A DNA stretch of 64,000 bases from Atrina japonica (lineage: Eukaryota > Mollusca > Bivalvia > Pterioida > Pinnidae), in the NCBI GenBank assembly GCA_030159075.1, contig BROG01000029.1, forward strand, positions 1,016,501-1,080,500, in the 5' to 3' direction. Positions within the stretch are counted from its first letter, which is position 1; each line of letters opens with the position of its first letter. This document shows, piece after piece, positions 1 through 11,251 of the stretch. The notes under the pieces were generated by a model that saw only the letters and a list, made by a program, of their open reading frames with translations, made no database searches and was not told where the DNA came from. Made by a program: the position numbers and the translations under genes.

Positions 1-1205
1 CTATTGTAGGAGCACCAGAATTCATATCAAACCCTAGTTCTTCTAATAAAAAATTATGGTAATGAGCCTTGCAAATAAAAACTATATTATTTCAGGCTTT
101 GTTTGCTGGGACCAGAACATATTGGTCATGTAATCTATCCAGTTCGGTTACTTCTTCTGGATCACTAAATACAGAGGAATAACGTGTTTTCATAGTTCCT
201 TTAAGTTACCGAATACGAGATTAAATAACCATCGTATAGCTTTTAGGCATTCAGACAAAATGTCCACGTATTCATGTTTGGCCCATCGTCTGGCATAATC
301 TTCGACAGGATTCATAACTAAACCGAAATTATGTCGCCAATTAAAGGAACAGGCTTTGAGGTATTTTGGACCTCGGAGAAGATGCACATGAACACGTAAC
401 GGTATTATGTAGAAGATGTTTAATGTCTAGGCACTGCAAAACCCGTTTGTAATTAATAGCTTGGATGCTATACTGGATGTATAGCTATATGAAATACAAG
501 GCGTGGTCTTAAAATATGGCGGAACACAGGACTGAACTTTTTGTGATTTAGAACGTTATTAATGTTTAAACCTTTAATAGCTTTATTTGTAAATCTAAGT
601 TTAAGAAAAAAAGATGTGTCTGTTCAGAACAGTCATGTCTAGTAAAGCGTGTAGGCTTGAACAATTTGTTGCTAAGCAATGTCCATAATAACGGAGTTCA
701 GTGTGTATTCCAGGGCTGATGAATGCGTTTGGGGGTTCAGTCTTGCTTCCTGAAAAAGTTCATTAAGAAGTCTAAAAGGAATAGGATAATGTTTGCTGGG
801 AATGTGATGAAGACCCATTTTTTGTTAACGTAAGGTAAAAGAGTGACATGATGTATGTTGGGTTTATTGAATGATGCCCGTGACTACGTTTACGTCTTAC
901 GCTGGAATTAAAACGCTCCATCACACTGACAATACGACACTGTGGATGCGACAAATTCCCCACACCTTGGATATTATCATTACATCCATAGGGGTATGCA
1001 GTGCAAAGCTGTCGAATCCAGTATTCTTCACTTTGTCTACAGAAGGGGTACTCAAGGTGGGATTGTTCGTGCAATGGTATATTTTTTTCAATTATACGCA
1101 CTCTCATAGACAAAATAGAATTGTCAGGAAGTTAAAATGCCGATAGAGTATCTGTTTACCCTCATTATTAACCTCAAATTGATGACAAGACACTCTTTTA
1201 TTAAA
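1..1205 (-). pseudogene. Penelope-like retroelement, Naiad-type, N-terminal endonuclease + CxC linker + RT start (copy A, decayed, runs off the window)
   Basis: Read on the minus strand from about 1205 down. A segment containing KQILYRHF (about 1140) shifts frame near 1110 into a piece with EEYWIRQL (1026-1006), PYGCND and RRKRSHGH (about 897-874). This resembles the C-terminal half of a GIY-YIG endonuclease. Next, in several frames with stops, comes MGLHHI (about 820), then TCSCASSP with the CxC codons at 386-394, then GPKY and a frame to 190 with VEDYARRWAKHE, then after a +1 shift SDPEEV, LDRLHDQYVLVP and NNIVFICKAHY. This last block is the region just upstream of the RT fingers. The order endonuclease, CxC, RT is the permuted order known for Naiad PLEs. 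At least four frameshifts, several stops and a deletion between CASSP and GPKY make it a dead copy. The rest of the RT would lie left of base 1. One in-frame TGA (92-94) sits where relatives carry Ser, Cys or Pro. The family assignment is from memory of related proteins. Confidence 0.72.
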
Positions 1206-1254
1206 TGAAATAAAAGGTGATGAATAATTCCTAGTCACAACTGGTACAGACGAC
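1199..1254 (-). repeat. 5' part of a PLE 3' tail placed directly upstream of copy A
   Basis: Minus strand GTCGTCTGTACCAGTTGTGA matches the first bases of the tail that follows the PLE stop codon at 21.7 kb (GACGTCTGTACCAATTGTGA). It lies immediately 5' of the endonuclease remnant in the same orientation, as expected for the tandem or pseudo-LTR arrangement typical of PLEs. Roughly 29 of 36 compared bases agree by eye. Confidence 0.5.
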
Positions 1255-1262
1255 AATGACAA

Positions 1263-1854
1263 ATGATAGATACAATTTGAATCTTTACTCATCATAAGTT
1301 TCATGCCTTTCATTTCTATGTCTAGTTTTTGGTGAAGGAACTATCGCTGCCTACTTTTTTTTAAAAATCTGGATTAAGTCAGCATGAGAACAGGAACCAG
1401 CAATGGTCGGATTTCAAAATGAATGTTCTAGAACTGCAGACATGGGACAAAAGCCATTTGAATAGAATTTTTACGATAGGTAAAGAATATTTCTAACATT
1501 CCATTACTTTTGTCTCATGTCTGTAGGCATACACATTTACCTTTCCTATTACTATCAACAGGGATAGCTATTATAAAACATCGCGCGCGTATTAATAAAG
1601 AATGATCGGGGAATCAGGAATTTTACATACGTAGTTCTAAATTATTTCGTGTCATATTTCAACTGCTTGATTAAGTGTTAAGTTCAATGTAAGTTCAATG
1701 TTATGACTGAATTATTATTCTATTAGGGGTGATATGTAAAAGTCATTGACTGAACAAACGCCATCTAAAATGAACACAATAATATGAATAAAACTTCAGC
1801 TGTATACACAATTGAATTGGTTCAGTTTTGTGAAGCCTAGATTGTTCACGTCCC
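1263..1854. other. No recognisable feature
   Basis: AT-rich sequence with many stops in all frames. Open frames here do not resemble known proteins. Confidence 0.6.
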
Positions 1855-1975
1855 CCCCATGACACCTGATCCCACCTCTGGATTTCCAGAGTTCCGTGTT
1901 AGTCCAATATAACCGGATTTCTATATATATCCTGGACATCCTGAAGATTGATACTGTGGTATCTGAGATTTTATA
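1855..1975 (+). repeat. Solo PLE 3' tail (5'-truncated insertion)
   Basis: Contains the diagnostic run ACACCTGATCCCACCTCTGG, then TTTCCAGAG, a degenerate TCCGTGTT, CCTGGACATCCTGAAGATTG and TGGTATCTGAGA, in the same order as the tail behind PLE copy B (56394-56620). The self-complementary CCTCTGG...CCAGAG core is present. No RT sequence precedes it. Confidence 0.7.
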
Positions 1976-1999
1976 TTCACACAAATACATATACATTAC

Positions 2000-2292
2000 T
2001 TTTCTGTAATTTGTTGTTGTATTGTTATTTAACGTGCCACTCTTTCACTCATGAGAATCTTTCACTCATGTGGAGACGTCACCTAACGCAGGTAAAGGAC
2101 TTCAAATTTTGGCATATGCTCGGCACTTACGGCCAGTAGTGGGGATCTTTAACGTGCGGACATCTACTGTAACACGGTACCTCGGATTTTACTGTCTCAT
2201 CCGAAAAGCCAGCCGCCTCCGCCGAGGATCGAGCCCGCGACCCTTTGGTTATGAACCGAACACTCTACCGTGGAGCCATCACGGCTCTCTTC
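2000..2292 (-). repeat. tRNA-derived SINE, family B
   Basis: On the minus strand the right end looks like a tRNA: an A-box-like GGCTCCACGGTAGAGTG is followed about 30 bases later by the B box GGCTCGATCC. The body holds the mollusc-type core (ttaacgtgccactctttcac, ggagacgtcacc, cggcacttacggcc). No tRNA gene can be folded from it. A second, partial copy of the body is at 14918-14990. Confidence 0.65.
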
Positions 2293-2489
2293 TGTAATTT
2301 GTAGGTTCATTTTTTATTTTACTAATGATAAAAAACGAATCAATAACGGGAATTAGATCCCCCGAATACCAGTCGTAACCATGCTAACAGGAAAAGATTA
2401 ATTGTGGTAAAATCTTCACATTCTGCACATTAAATCGTGCCCTGTCGATGATGTATAATAATAAAAATTATAATAACTATAATAATAGT

Positions 2490-2665
2490 TAGGCCTATTT
2501 TCCCCCAGTTAAACCTATTTTTTCTCATTTAAACTTTTTCTCAGTTAAGCTTAGTTTTTCTCCAGTTAATGTGGTTATAGAATACAACTAGATTTAACTG
2601 ACAGAAATAGATTTAGCTGATAAGAATTAGGTTTAACTCATTACTGTGATTTTGGTGTGTCATAT
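2490..2665. repeat. Foldback MITE-like element, family R3
   Basis: Left half repeats CAGTTAAACCTA and TTTCTCAGTTAAGCTTAG; right half carries the complement (TTTAACTGACAGAAATAG, AATTAGGTTTAACTCATTA) and ends in TGTGATTTTGGTGTGTCAT. The two halves can fold back on each other. Related copies occur near 5117, 24925, 25285 and 48515. It has no coding capacity. Confidence 0.55.
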
Positions 2666-3879
2666 ATATGTATTACGTGCAATGAAAATTACGAAGATAG
2701 TTGATAATACAAAAGAAAAAGTAGACACATTTCCGAATGTCCGTTTTCCTTTGTGGTATCGTATTAAAATCTAGAATCACAATTTAGAGGTCACAGAACA
2801 AAAACATAACTAAAACCCAGGACATATTTCTCTATTCCCATTTCGGTATTTATTGTCATTATATTCTCAAACTGATGCGCTATCAAAAGTGTAGAACATA
2901 GTAGAATTGGTGAATAACGTGTTTTTATCAATACATTACATGTATCAGAATACAAATATGGCGGTAATGATCTATTGTTATTGATCGTTGAGGTTCTCAT
3001 TCAATCTGAATTGAACAGATCTTCACAGAGGACACTATTCTCTTGGGGGTTAAAGTGTGAGTGTTATCGGAACTTGTTGTTTGGATGTTCTGTTCGCAGA
3101 TTGGGGTAACGAATACATATTTAGATGAATTTATTATCTATACGAGTGAACCACCAAGGCAACCTTTATTTTCCCGTAGTAAAGGTAAGTGCGAGTTCTG
3201 TGTCTGTGTATATATAATTGTATAATTGTACATTATGTTTGTATTTATGTATGTATGAATTTCTAACATCAAATATACATTATCCGAATAAAGAAACAAT
3301 ATACGACGTCATAATTATACAATTTGAAATATACGTATACAATAATAATTATGTACTAAAATATTGCTACCCATCTGTTGCTCTTTTAATCCGAATTTCC
3401 GGTGATTCGTCAATGTATTACATTATATTTTGTTTTGTTTCAAGATCTTGACATTTCTATCTACTTCTGTACACTAATACTTAGTATAGATTTCTGATAC
3501 ACAGCTGTTAGGTTTTGACCAAGCATGTATGTCCGGCCGCACATGTCAATATTCGTTCTGGTACTTAGTTATGAAAGTACTGACCAGCGACCAGATTCAG
3601 TTATATACGGATTGAGTGATATAAGCATAAAGTTTCACCTGTAGTTAAAACAAAACACACCTATTTAATTTTAAATGGAAACTATAAAATGCGTGATAGT
3701 TGATGATTTACATCTTTATCTTTAATTACGGAAATACGCCATTTTCAGGAGACTGACCTTCTTAATGTTAATTTGACAAATACAAATATACGAAATTCTT
3801 TGTAATGGACCTAGTCATCTTTAGATAGTAAAATGAAAAATGTGCTATGATTTTTAACTGAATATATTTTCTAATCTTT
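2666..3879. other. No recognisable gene
   Basis: AT-rich. A 77-codon frame at 3218-3451 (Tyr/Ile/Cys-rich) looks like chance. Confidence 0.6.
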
Positions 3880-4152
3880 TTATATTTACTTTAACTGCAG
3901 AATACAACTATACACGATACTTCTTAACTGAATTTTTAAATTTTAAGTGGAAAAATACAATATACAACATCTTCGTTACAAACCTATTCAACTTTAAATA
4001 GAAAAATAAACAGTACTTCCTTATCAACCTATCTAAGTGTAGAAAAAATACAAAAAATATGGAATGCTCCGTCACTAACATATTTCATTTTAAATAGAAA
4101 ATACAAAGTATGCAATTCTTATTAACCGATCTATCGAAGTTCAAATGAACTT
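3880..4152. repeat. Decayed tandem repeat, about 50 bp unit
   Basis: Successive units beginning aactgaatttttaaa (3926), aacctattcaactttaaata (3981), aacctatctaagtgtaga (4027), aacatatttcattttaaata (4077) and aaccgatctatcgaagtt (4124) each continue into gaaaaatacaa-like runs. Spacing is 46-54 bases. Identity is low, so it is an old minisatellite. Confidence 0.45.
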
Positions 4153-4861
4153 CATAACAATATCGAAAGCAGCATAACACGTTTATGTGTATATTTGTAA
4201 TCCTTATACACGAAACATCATTCCGATTATGTAGGGTATTTATTTATCGAATGATCCTTTCACTTGAGTTGAAAAGAAATGATATTAAACAGCAATGGAA
4301 TAAAGAGATTGCCGATGAACTATTGCAATAACGCCACAATCTCATAACAGTTACCAGGTTAACGCGCAGCATCACACCATCGACTAGTAAATACCCCATA
4401 CCCAGTGGTTCCGGTTTAAATATTATTGGTCCTTCGGATAAAATTTCACATCGTTGTCATGTTTCAGGAAAACGGTGCTAAGAAATATCTACTGACATAA
4501 ATATTTCCATGACATTCGCTGATTTCCGTTCTCTTCTCCTCTATCGGGTGGAGTTTCCATATATCTAAACAATTTTTTTTTTGCAGACGGAAAATAACAT
4601 TGAAATTATTGTGTGTTTAGATTTTGTATATATGGATTGGGTGGTTTAACTTATCGGCGTACATGATCTGTACGGCAGCAAGTCGTAATCAAAATGCATA
4701 GAAAGATCAAGGCTGGATATGATTGTGACTACTATATTTCTGCTTCATCATCCTCTGTGTCCTCTCTTTATCTTTTTGTAATTATACGCTAGATTACTTC
4801 GCTATTACAATGCAACAAGTGAAATTTAAACATCTCTGTGGTCTTCTTTCCATTGGAGTAA

Positions 4862-5112
4862 GGACGTCAGGTTTAACAGCAAAGTGTTTTGAATCCAGTC
4901 ATAGACGGTTCGAGTTGTGTTTTAAGAATAGTGCCTTTCATCAAGGGTTCAATCTTTTCTTGGGTTTAACGGTTACCATGTTGAAAGTCGACCATTTAGA
5001 CTGCAGAAGGTTGGTGGTCTGTTTCGAATATACTTACTAGGGTTTCATCGTCATTGAAACTGGTAACTACACTTGTTGAAAGCTACATAAAACAGAGGTA
5101 AATAAATAAAAT
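4862..5112 (+). repeat. tRNA-derived SINE, family A, near full length and diverged
   Basis: Head: A-box-like CAGCAAAGTGTTTTGAATCC (about 4877), then B-box-like GGTTCGAGTTG (about 4908). 3' end: GAAACTGGTAACTACACTTG followed by TTGTTGAAAGCTACATAAAA and an AAATAAATAAAATA tail. The 3' part corresponds to the reverse complement of the SINE at 22230-22332 (ATTGTTGAGTATGGCGTAAA). The 76-codon open frame that starts at 4810 falls largely inside this repeat and is not a gene. Confidence 0.5.
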
Positions 5113-5116
5113 ATGC

Positions 5117-5312
5117 AAAGCAGAAATCACATTAATGAGTCTAGTATTTCTCAGTTAAACTTAGTTGTTTTAGGTAAACCTAGTTGTTCTCAGTCACGGT
5201 ATTCAAATTGTGACTAAAAATCTCATTAATCAGTTAAACCTAGTTTTATTGACATTACTTTAACTGAGCAAATCTAGTATTAACTCATTTAAGTTATTTG
5301 GAGTGTCATACG
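5117..5312. repeat. Foldback MITE-like element, family R3
   Basis: Starts AAATCACATTAATGAGTC, then TTTCTCAGTTAAACTTAG and AGTTGTTCTCAG; the right half has TTAACTGAGCAAATCTAG, TATTAACTCATTTAAG and GGAGTGTCAT. It has the same module order and inverted symmetry as the element at 2490-2665. Confidence 0.5.
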
Positions 5313-6421
5313 CAATGTGCATTCTCGTTTGGATGTACCATGTATGCAGTAGATGTGACAGTACTCTCGATATTAAGAAAACGCTGATATTAACCCTTCT
5401 GATCCTAAGTATCTAGGTGGTATGCTCCTTTCTATTGTGTAGACAAGTCTATCATGGCCAGTGGGGTTTAAAGGGTTAGGATTACTTATATGACCAATGA
5501 ATAGTGAAAGACAGTTCAAGCGTTCAAATGATTATGTCAGCATCTTTGAAAACGGTATTTCTTTTCGAAGTTTGACGTACAGAAAAGTGTGATAGCTAAT
5601 TGTTATCGAAGAAGAAACAAAATTAGAATACATAGATATTGGAATTGACAAATTTGACAGAAATAAGAGACCCAATATAATGAAAAAGTACATGACTGAC
5701 ATAAATTGATATAAAACCTGTCCGCTGTCAAAATGGAATAGATAAATTAGCCCAATTTAAACATTACATTAGCTGGATGTCAAAAGACAGAACAAAGGTA
5801 ACTGCAAATTGAACATAAAACCTTAAGTAGTTCAATAATCCTTTCCATCTTTATGCTTTTAAACCAAAGACAACGGATGGGATAAGGTTTCGTATGTCTG
5901 TCCGTTTGTCTGCTTACAACAGTTATAGTTTTCATCAAATATCTTAGGATTCTTACCTAAATGTTGTAATATATTGTTTGATTTTCTGTACTTTGGTTTA
6001 TTGCCAACATTCGGCATTACTGTTAGAGTATTGGGGCTATCATATTAATGAACAACTCTTTCTGGGTAGGGGAAATTAATTATATTCATAAATAAGATTA
6101 ATGAAGTATAAGTTTGCAAAAAATTGAGACACTTTATATCATGCGTAGATAGAAATCTCAGCTGTTTTTGTGAGAATGACCAATGTTCCTTTCCTTTGTC
6201 ATCCTAAGTCAAGATATGTTGAACACCAAAGCTCCAGAGACATCTCTCACCATTTATCTATTATGTTATTGTTCCTTTGTTGTTGTTTAGACACAATTTA
6301 CGTATGTCTATATACGAAATCAGTATCATCTCACCAATATGAATTTATCTTGTATATGCTTGGCTTTCATCGTTTTATTACTGAATGGAATCAATATGTT
6401 CATGCTTTGCTAAACACAAAT
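5313..6421. other. No recognisable gene
   Basis: AT-rich. AACCCTTCTGATCCTAA (5394) and GGGTTTAAAGGGTTAGGATT (5464) partly pair and may be a decayed inverted-repeat element. Confidence 0.5.
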
Positions 6422-6492
6422 ACACACACACGCACACACACACACACACGCACACACACACACACGCACAGACACACACACGCACACACAGA

Positions 6493-6571
<79 letters not shown>
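6422..6571. repeat. Compound microsatellite (CA)n then (TA)n
   Basis: About 70 bases of CA with scattered G interruptions, then about 78 bases of uninterrupted TA from 6494. The long frames translating to THTH or IYIY here are artefacts of the repeat. Confidence 0.97.
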
Positions 6572-6574
<3 letters not shown>

Positions 6575-6789
6575 CTTGCATATGTAATCATACAGTTACA
6601 ATACAGAGTTCAATACGTAACGTCCTCTTACACTGTTGTTGGATTCGGAAATTTCGGTGGAGATGCTTTTCTAGATTATTTTCTATCTTATACAGTTGTG
6701 CACAAGTATAGACAAATAAGGGATCTGTTATAAATACAAAACCACATAAATGTTTCTATCTGTAACATCAGATTGCACCTGATCGATGA

Positions 6790-6829
6790 AGTGGATGGAT
6801 TCAACTCGAACTCGTTGAATCCATCCACT
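6790..6829. repeat. Perfect 16 bp stem hairpin between two TA arrays
   Basis: AGTGGATGGATTCAAC, an 8 base loop, then GTTGAATCCATCCACT, an exact reverse complement. It lies between the TA arrays at 6494-6571 and 6881-6983. Confidence 0.85.
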
Positions 6830-6878
6830 ATAATGATCGCGTGTAGCTGATATACGGATAGAAAAATGTATATTATTT

Positions 6879-6880
<2 letters not shown>

Positions 6881-6974
<94 letters not shown>

Positions 6975-6983
6975 ATATATATG
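6881..6983. repeat. (TA)n microsatellite
   Basis: About 100 bases of TA with one phase slip near 6961. Confidence 0.97.
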
Positions 6984-9307
6984 TATACATACCGACTGCA
7001 ATTCCCTTCATAGCGAGTATACAGAGCGATGTATTGGATTTGTCAGTACACGCAGTCACGTGACCCGAGTGTTAACCGCTTTATATTTTGGCGTAGGAAT
7101 GCATGAATGAATCAATGGAGAATAAGAATACCACATATTTACTTCTTATCTATTTAATCCTAAAAGCCACACATTACCACAAAAATTTTTTTTAAAAAAA
7201 ATCGCAGAATGAAATCGGAAACACAAGACTAAATTTACATCTGTAGCACACTGTACAGCATACACAGGCCCATATCGCGATTTATATAGGTCATGTTATG
7301 ATGTTATGACCAGAACCACAGACCACTAGAATGAAAGTTCTCTTCGCAGTTACAACAGAAAAAAAGAGAGTTAGGCCTAGTGCAACTTTGTCAAGCATCT
7401 CTGATGAACAGGTCGATTTGTTTGCCTGCGCCGGATATTCCTATCAGAAACAATTCGTCATTGGCATCGTGTTAAATCAGGCCGTAGGCAATACTTGAGT
7501 AAATTACGATCCAATCAGTCGTCATGGTTCCCAGCTGTTTGGTAAAAAAATGTCAAATAAAATGGCTACTTTCAGTTGTCATAAATGAATATTGGCTGTC
7601 TCCCTTCTCGAAAGTCACACTCAAACTTTCTATGGTATATCTCATTAATAATATATCAGAAATCAAACGCAAATACTCATGGGCTCGGCCATTTGCATTT
7701 TCAATTCTCTTCTGACACATTTAACCTTCCGGTTACCAAGGAGACGAATATTTTGAAATAAATTCAAAACAATTCTGACACTTATTAAAAATTTTCCATA
7801 CCACTAATTTCTTTCAAAATGATATGAAAATAAGAAAATAAACCTTAATTCCATTTAGTTTTTCCGAACAGAAAAGGGGAATAACTTCTCGTCTCACACA
7901 TCTGTTTAGCTGTTACGTAAAATGAAAAACTCCCACAGCAAAGCCAATTACATAAAATAAATTTCGTAACCAACTGACTACAGATTCACAGAAAATGGTA
8001 ATATAGATATATAAATATAAGGATTGTTTTTCATTTTTTGAAAGCATTGAGTATAAATGCAATGGATTATTGAAAAAAATTCAATGTGCAGCACATCGAG
8101 GTGCACAGAATTATATATATATATATATATATATCAGAAGTCATTGCTGTAGAAGTATGCAACTGTACTATTAAGCCATTAGACATGATCAGTACCCTTT
8201 TCAAGGTGTGAATTGCTATATATAGTAACGTGAACAGGTAAGGTCAAATGAGCGCGCGCGCGCGCGTGTGTGTGTGTACAAAATTGAGATTTGTTACAAA
8301 TGTCTTGGCAATAGTTTTATCAACATTAATTATATTAAATCAGTATCAGAAATCAGGTTACAGAAAGCAGTATGAGACAATAAAATTACGAATAGTTTTG
8401 TCTGTCTCCAGAGACCAACCCAATGAGAGGAAATTTCACTGTTTTCCAATACAAACATAGTGCTTAAATGGCCATATATTGTTCAATCTATAGTGTGTGC
8501 ATGCAATCAAAATCGGTGAAATGTGATTTATTGATTTTTTTTTAGAGTTTTGTTTCCGCTTCATAACGAAATCGGGATAACCCGAAACAACAAAAAGCAT
8601 TCTGATATGCAGCACTGGAATTATAAGATCAAGAAAAAGACGGTGAGGACAGCAATGGAAACTGTCAACTAAAAACAGTTTAATACGTTTAATTATTTTC
8701 ATGTAGCTTGCTTCCTTGTCGACGCATGATGTATTTTTTAGGTTTATCTGTGTATTATTCTGTTATATAACCGGACGTGTTCGCTGGTGTTCAGATATGA
8801 TAGGAAAAGTGATATACAGAAAGACATATACATCAATCGACAGCACAGTACAATATAACGAAAACGATACCAAAGATATTTCTAGTCATTTCTGTAGATA
8901 ATCAAAATTGTGCGCAAATACACACGAATATATATCTATACCCCCAGTGTCCTTACAGGTAACGTGTATGCTCTTGTCCTCTACGTGCACGCAACGTGGA
9001 CTGATGATACTTCTAACTAAACAAAACTGTAAACTAACTCACATGGCGTCTATAATGACGCTGACCGGATACCTGGTCCCATCCCATTTAGGATTGGCAA
9101 TTGTTATTCATGTTGAGATAATTTTGATATCCAATTTGTCGTATTCTAATGGACTTTAAGATTCGATTTGTACTACTTCATTTTCACTTGTAGAAGATGT
9201 TGTGTTTGTGTGTTTTATATCACAGCTAACTATTTTTGATATTACATCAACATAGCTGACCCTGCCTATGAATTGCAATACTTGAAAAACCCTAACCCTA
9301 TTTGATA
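6984..9307. other. No recognisable gene
   Basis: Apart from the short simple repeats at 8112-8277, this stretch has only chance-length frames (up to 88 codons) without recognisable motifs. Confidence 0.55.
8112..8277. repeat. Short (TA)n at 8112-8134 and (CG)n(TG)n at 8252-8277
   Basis: The second tract alternates purine and pyrimidine throughout, with about 7 CG dinucleotides then TG units. It is rare CpG-rich sequence in an AT-rich window and is capable in principle of Z-DNA. A similar tract is at 59476-59588. Confidence 0.9.
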
Positions 9308-9480
9308 GTGATTGTGATGAGGATTCATTTCTCACTTTTTTCACTTGAATATGACCGTTGGGTGTGACCGATCGTCAGAAGATGCCATCTCCTCTGTGTA
9401 ACCTGACCCCACCTCTGGATTATCAGAGGTCCGTGATTGTCCAATGTTCACCCGAATTGAATGTTGTCTCATGAACCCCA
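9308..9480 (+). repeat. Solo PLE 3' tail, longer copy
   Basis: Has the proximal tail part (GTGATTGTGATGAGGATTCA, GGGTGTGACCGATCGTCAGA) and the distal part (CCTGACCCCACCTCTGGATT, ATCAGAGGTCCGTG, GTCCAATGTTCACC). No RT C-terminus is recognisable upstream. Confidence 0.65.
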
Positions 9481-9727
9481 TAACGTTGAATTCGTTATTA
9501 CCTGTCATTTTATATTTTCTCATAATGTCTCAAATATCGATGCATACCGCGCCAAAAAACTTTTATTGTAATTTTGTCATTAGATGTTTGAAAACGATGA
9601 AATAAATCAATTGAAATTGTCAGATCGTCAATTTTACAACTCGTGTGAAGTGAATGGTGTTTTGCGACAATAAACATTAAGGAATGCGAATAGATATATT
9701 ATATAAAAACATAATTCAATAATAAAA

Positions 9728-10050
9728 TGTGAATCATTCATAACATGACGTCACATAAAGATATTTTATTCTGAAAAACTCGTTATACCTTGAACTTCGC
9801 TGTTCCAATATAATATAACCGATTACATATAAGGCGGGGTATTCGATTCCATTTTCTGTTTGTTTTTTCAATGTGAGAACTATGATATGTAAATATAACG
9901 AATGAACGCTTGTGAGAGTGCATTTCAATATAGATGCCGTTTGGGTGACACCTTAATATTCATGGCGACCTAATCGGCGCTGTTCTATTAATCTGTCACC
10001 CAAACGGCATCCATAGTGACAATACATGCACTCTGACTAGCGTTCATGCA
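9728..10050 (-). repeat. Hairpin-bearing element, family R2, 3'-truncated copy
   Basis: Reverse-orientation counterpart of 39756-40195 and 48881-49285. The hairpin arms are near 9898-9940 (GAATGAACGCTTGTGAGAGT, GATGCCGTTTGGGTGACA) and 9992-10045 (TGTCACCCAAACGGCATCCA, GCACTCTGACTAGCGTTCAT). The body has CATTCATAACATGACGTCAC, CCTTGAACTTCGCTGTTCCA and AAGGCGGGGTATTCGATTCC. Confidence 0.7.
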
Positions 10051-10205
10051 TTTGCCAGTATAAAATACAAGAATATACTTATCGAAGAAATTAGAAAGCA
10101 AACATTTGATATAAACAAATGTCGAAATTTTATCATGCATTATGCCCAGTGTAATAAAGATCTTTGGTGGAGTCATCTTTCACCTGAAACATAAACAACT
10201 AAAAC

Positions 10206-10295
10206 CAAAAAAAAAAAAAAACCAATGCAAAAATGCAAAAAAAACAAACAAACAAACAAACAAACAAAATAGAAACAAAGAAATAAAACAAAAAC
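10206..10295. repeat. A-rich simple repeat with (CAAA)n
   Basis: A poly-A run then AAACAAACAAACAAACAAAC and further A-rich sequence. It could be a retroposon tail, but no body is recognised beside it. Confidence 0.8.
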
Positions 10296-11211
10296 AAAAC
10301 ATGCAGAGAGCTAATCGATTGTTTTTTGAAAATGAGTTTTAATATCCTTTAATTCAAACAAATGTCTGATTTTATTTATCAGTCATGTCGATTTTGCATC
10401 CAATGACCTTAGAAATCCTGTTCATTTTGCTACTTGAGGTGTTTATCTGGTCAATAACATTAATGGAAACATATTCGTATATCAACATATAAGCCTTTTT
10501 ATACGACTTTTTGTTTATATTGCTTACTGATTAAATTCGATTTCTCACGCCTTTAGGTTTATGATCTCCGTTACATTTGCATATATTAATATTTATCCTT
10601 CAAAACTTCGATCGACTTCGTCTAAAATCGAAATAAGCAAATAGCAAAACGAAGTGGCATAAGACAACATGAAGTAGTGCATTGGCGTTCTGGCATCATA
10701 AATAAAGATATGATATATATGGTTTTTGTCGGTCGGGAGCTAACTCCCTCCTCTATGGCACTTGAATTTACCAGCTGTTGTTCTTGTCAATTATTCATTA
10801 ATTTTGTTGTTTGTGATTTTACTTCCGAATAACACTTCGGTATATGTTGAAATCTGTATGCGGAAGAAAGCTTTATAATGACCATAAAACTTGTCCATGT
10901 TATTTCCTGTAAAATAAACGATATCTTCTGGCAATTATTGCCGTCATTGTTGTTAATTTTGCAATAACGCGCCATGAATAGCGTTATCACTAAGACCTAT
11001 TTTAATTTTAATTGAATAAATACTTCCACGTAAAATAAATATACATATATAAATGCTATTGAACAGTCGTTAAATTTCAAGCCATTCTGTGTCCAGTTTA
11101 GATAATCGACCATAGGCATCAGACGTGTTTTATCAAATATCTATGTTAATAATGATAATCATATAGAAATGATAAAAGTAATTATAGTATTTTAAAACAA
11201 CAACGACAACA

Positions 11212-11251
<40 letters not shown>

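Noticed and set aside
716..735. CTGATGA, a hammerhead ribozyme core element often found in PLEs
   Set aside because: It lies inside the decayed coding region on the opposite strand and the partner GAAA and stems are missing. Naiad-type PLEs are also reported to lack hammerheads.
6378..7059. Open frames of 60-190 codons rich in IY, TH or CV
   Set aside because: They are translations of TA and CA microsatellites on both strands. The same holds for frames at 12641-13045, 19320-19886, 33290-33611, 34641-34856, 36028-36270, 40655-40967, 46027-46274, 47111-47549, 53360-53593, 56755-57018, 59353-59589 and 63147-63474.
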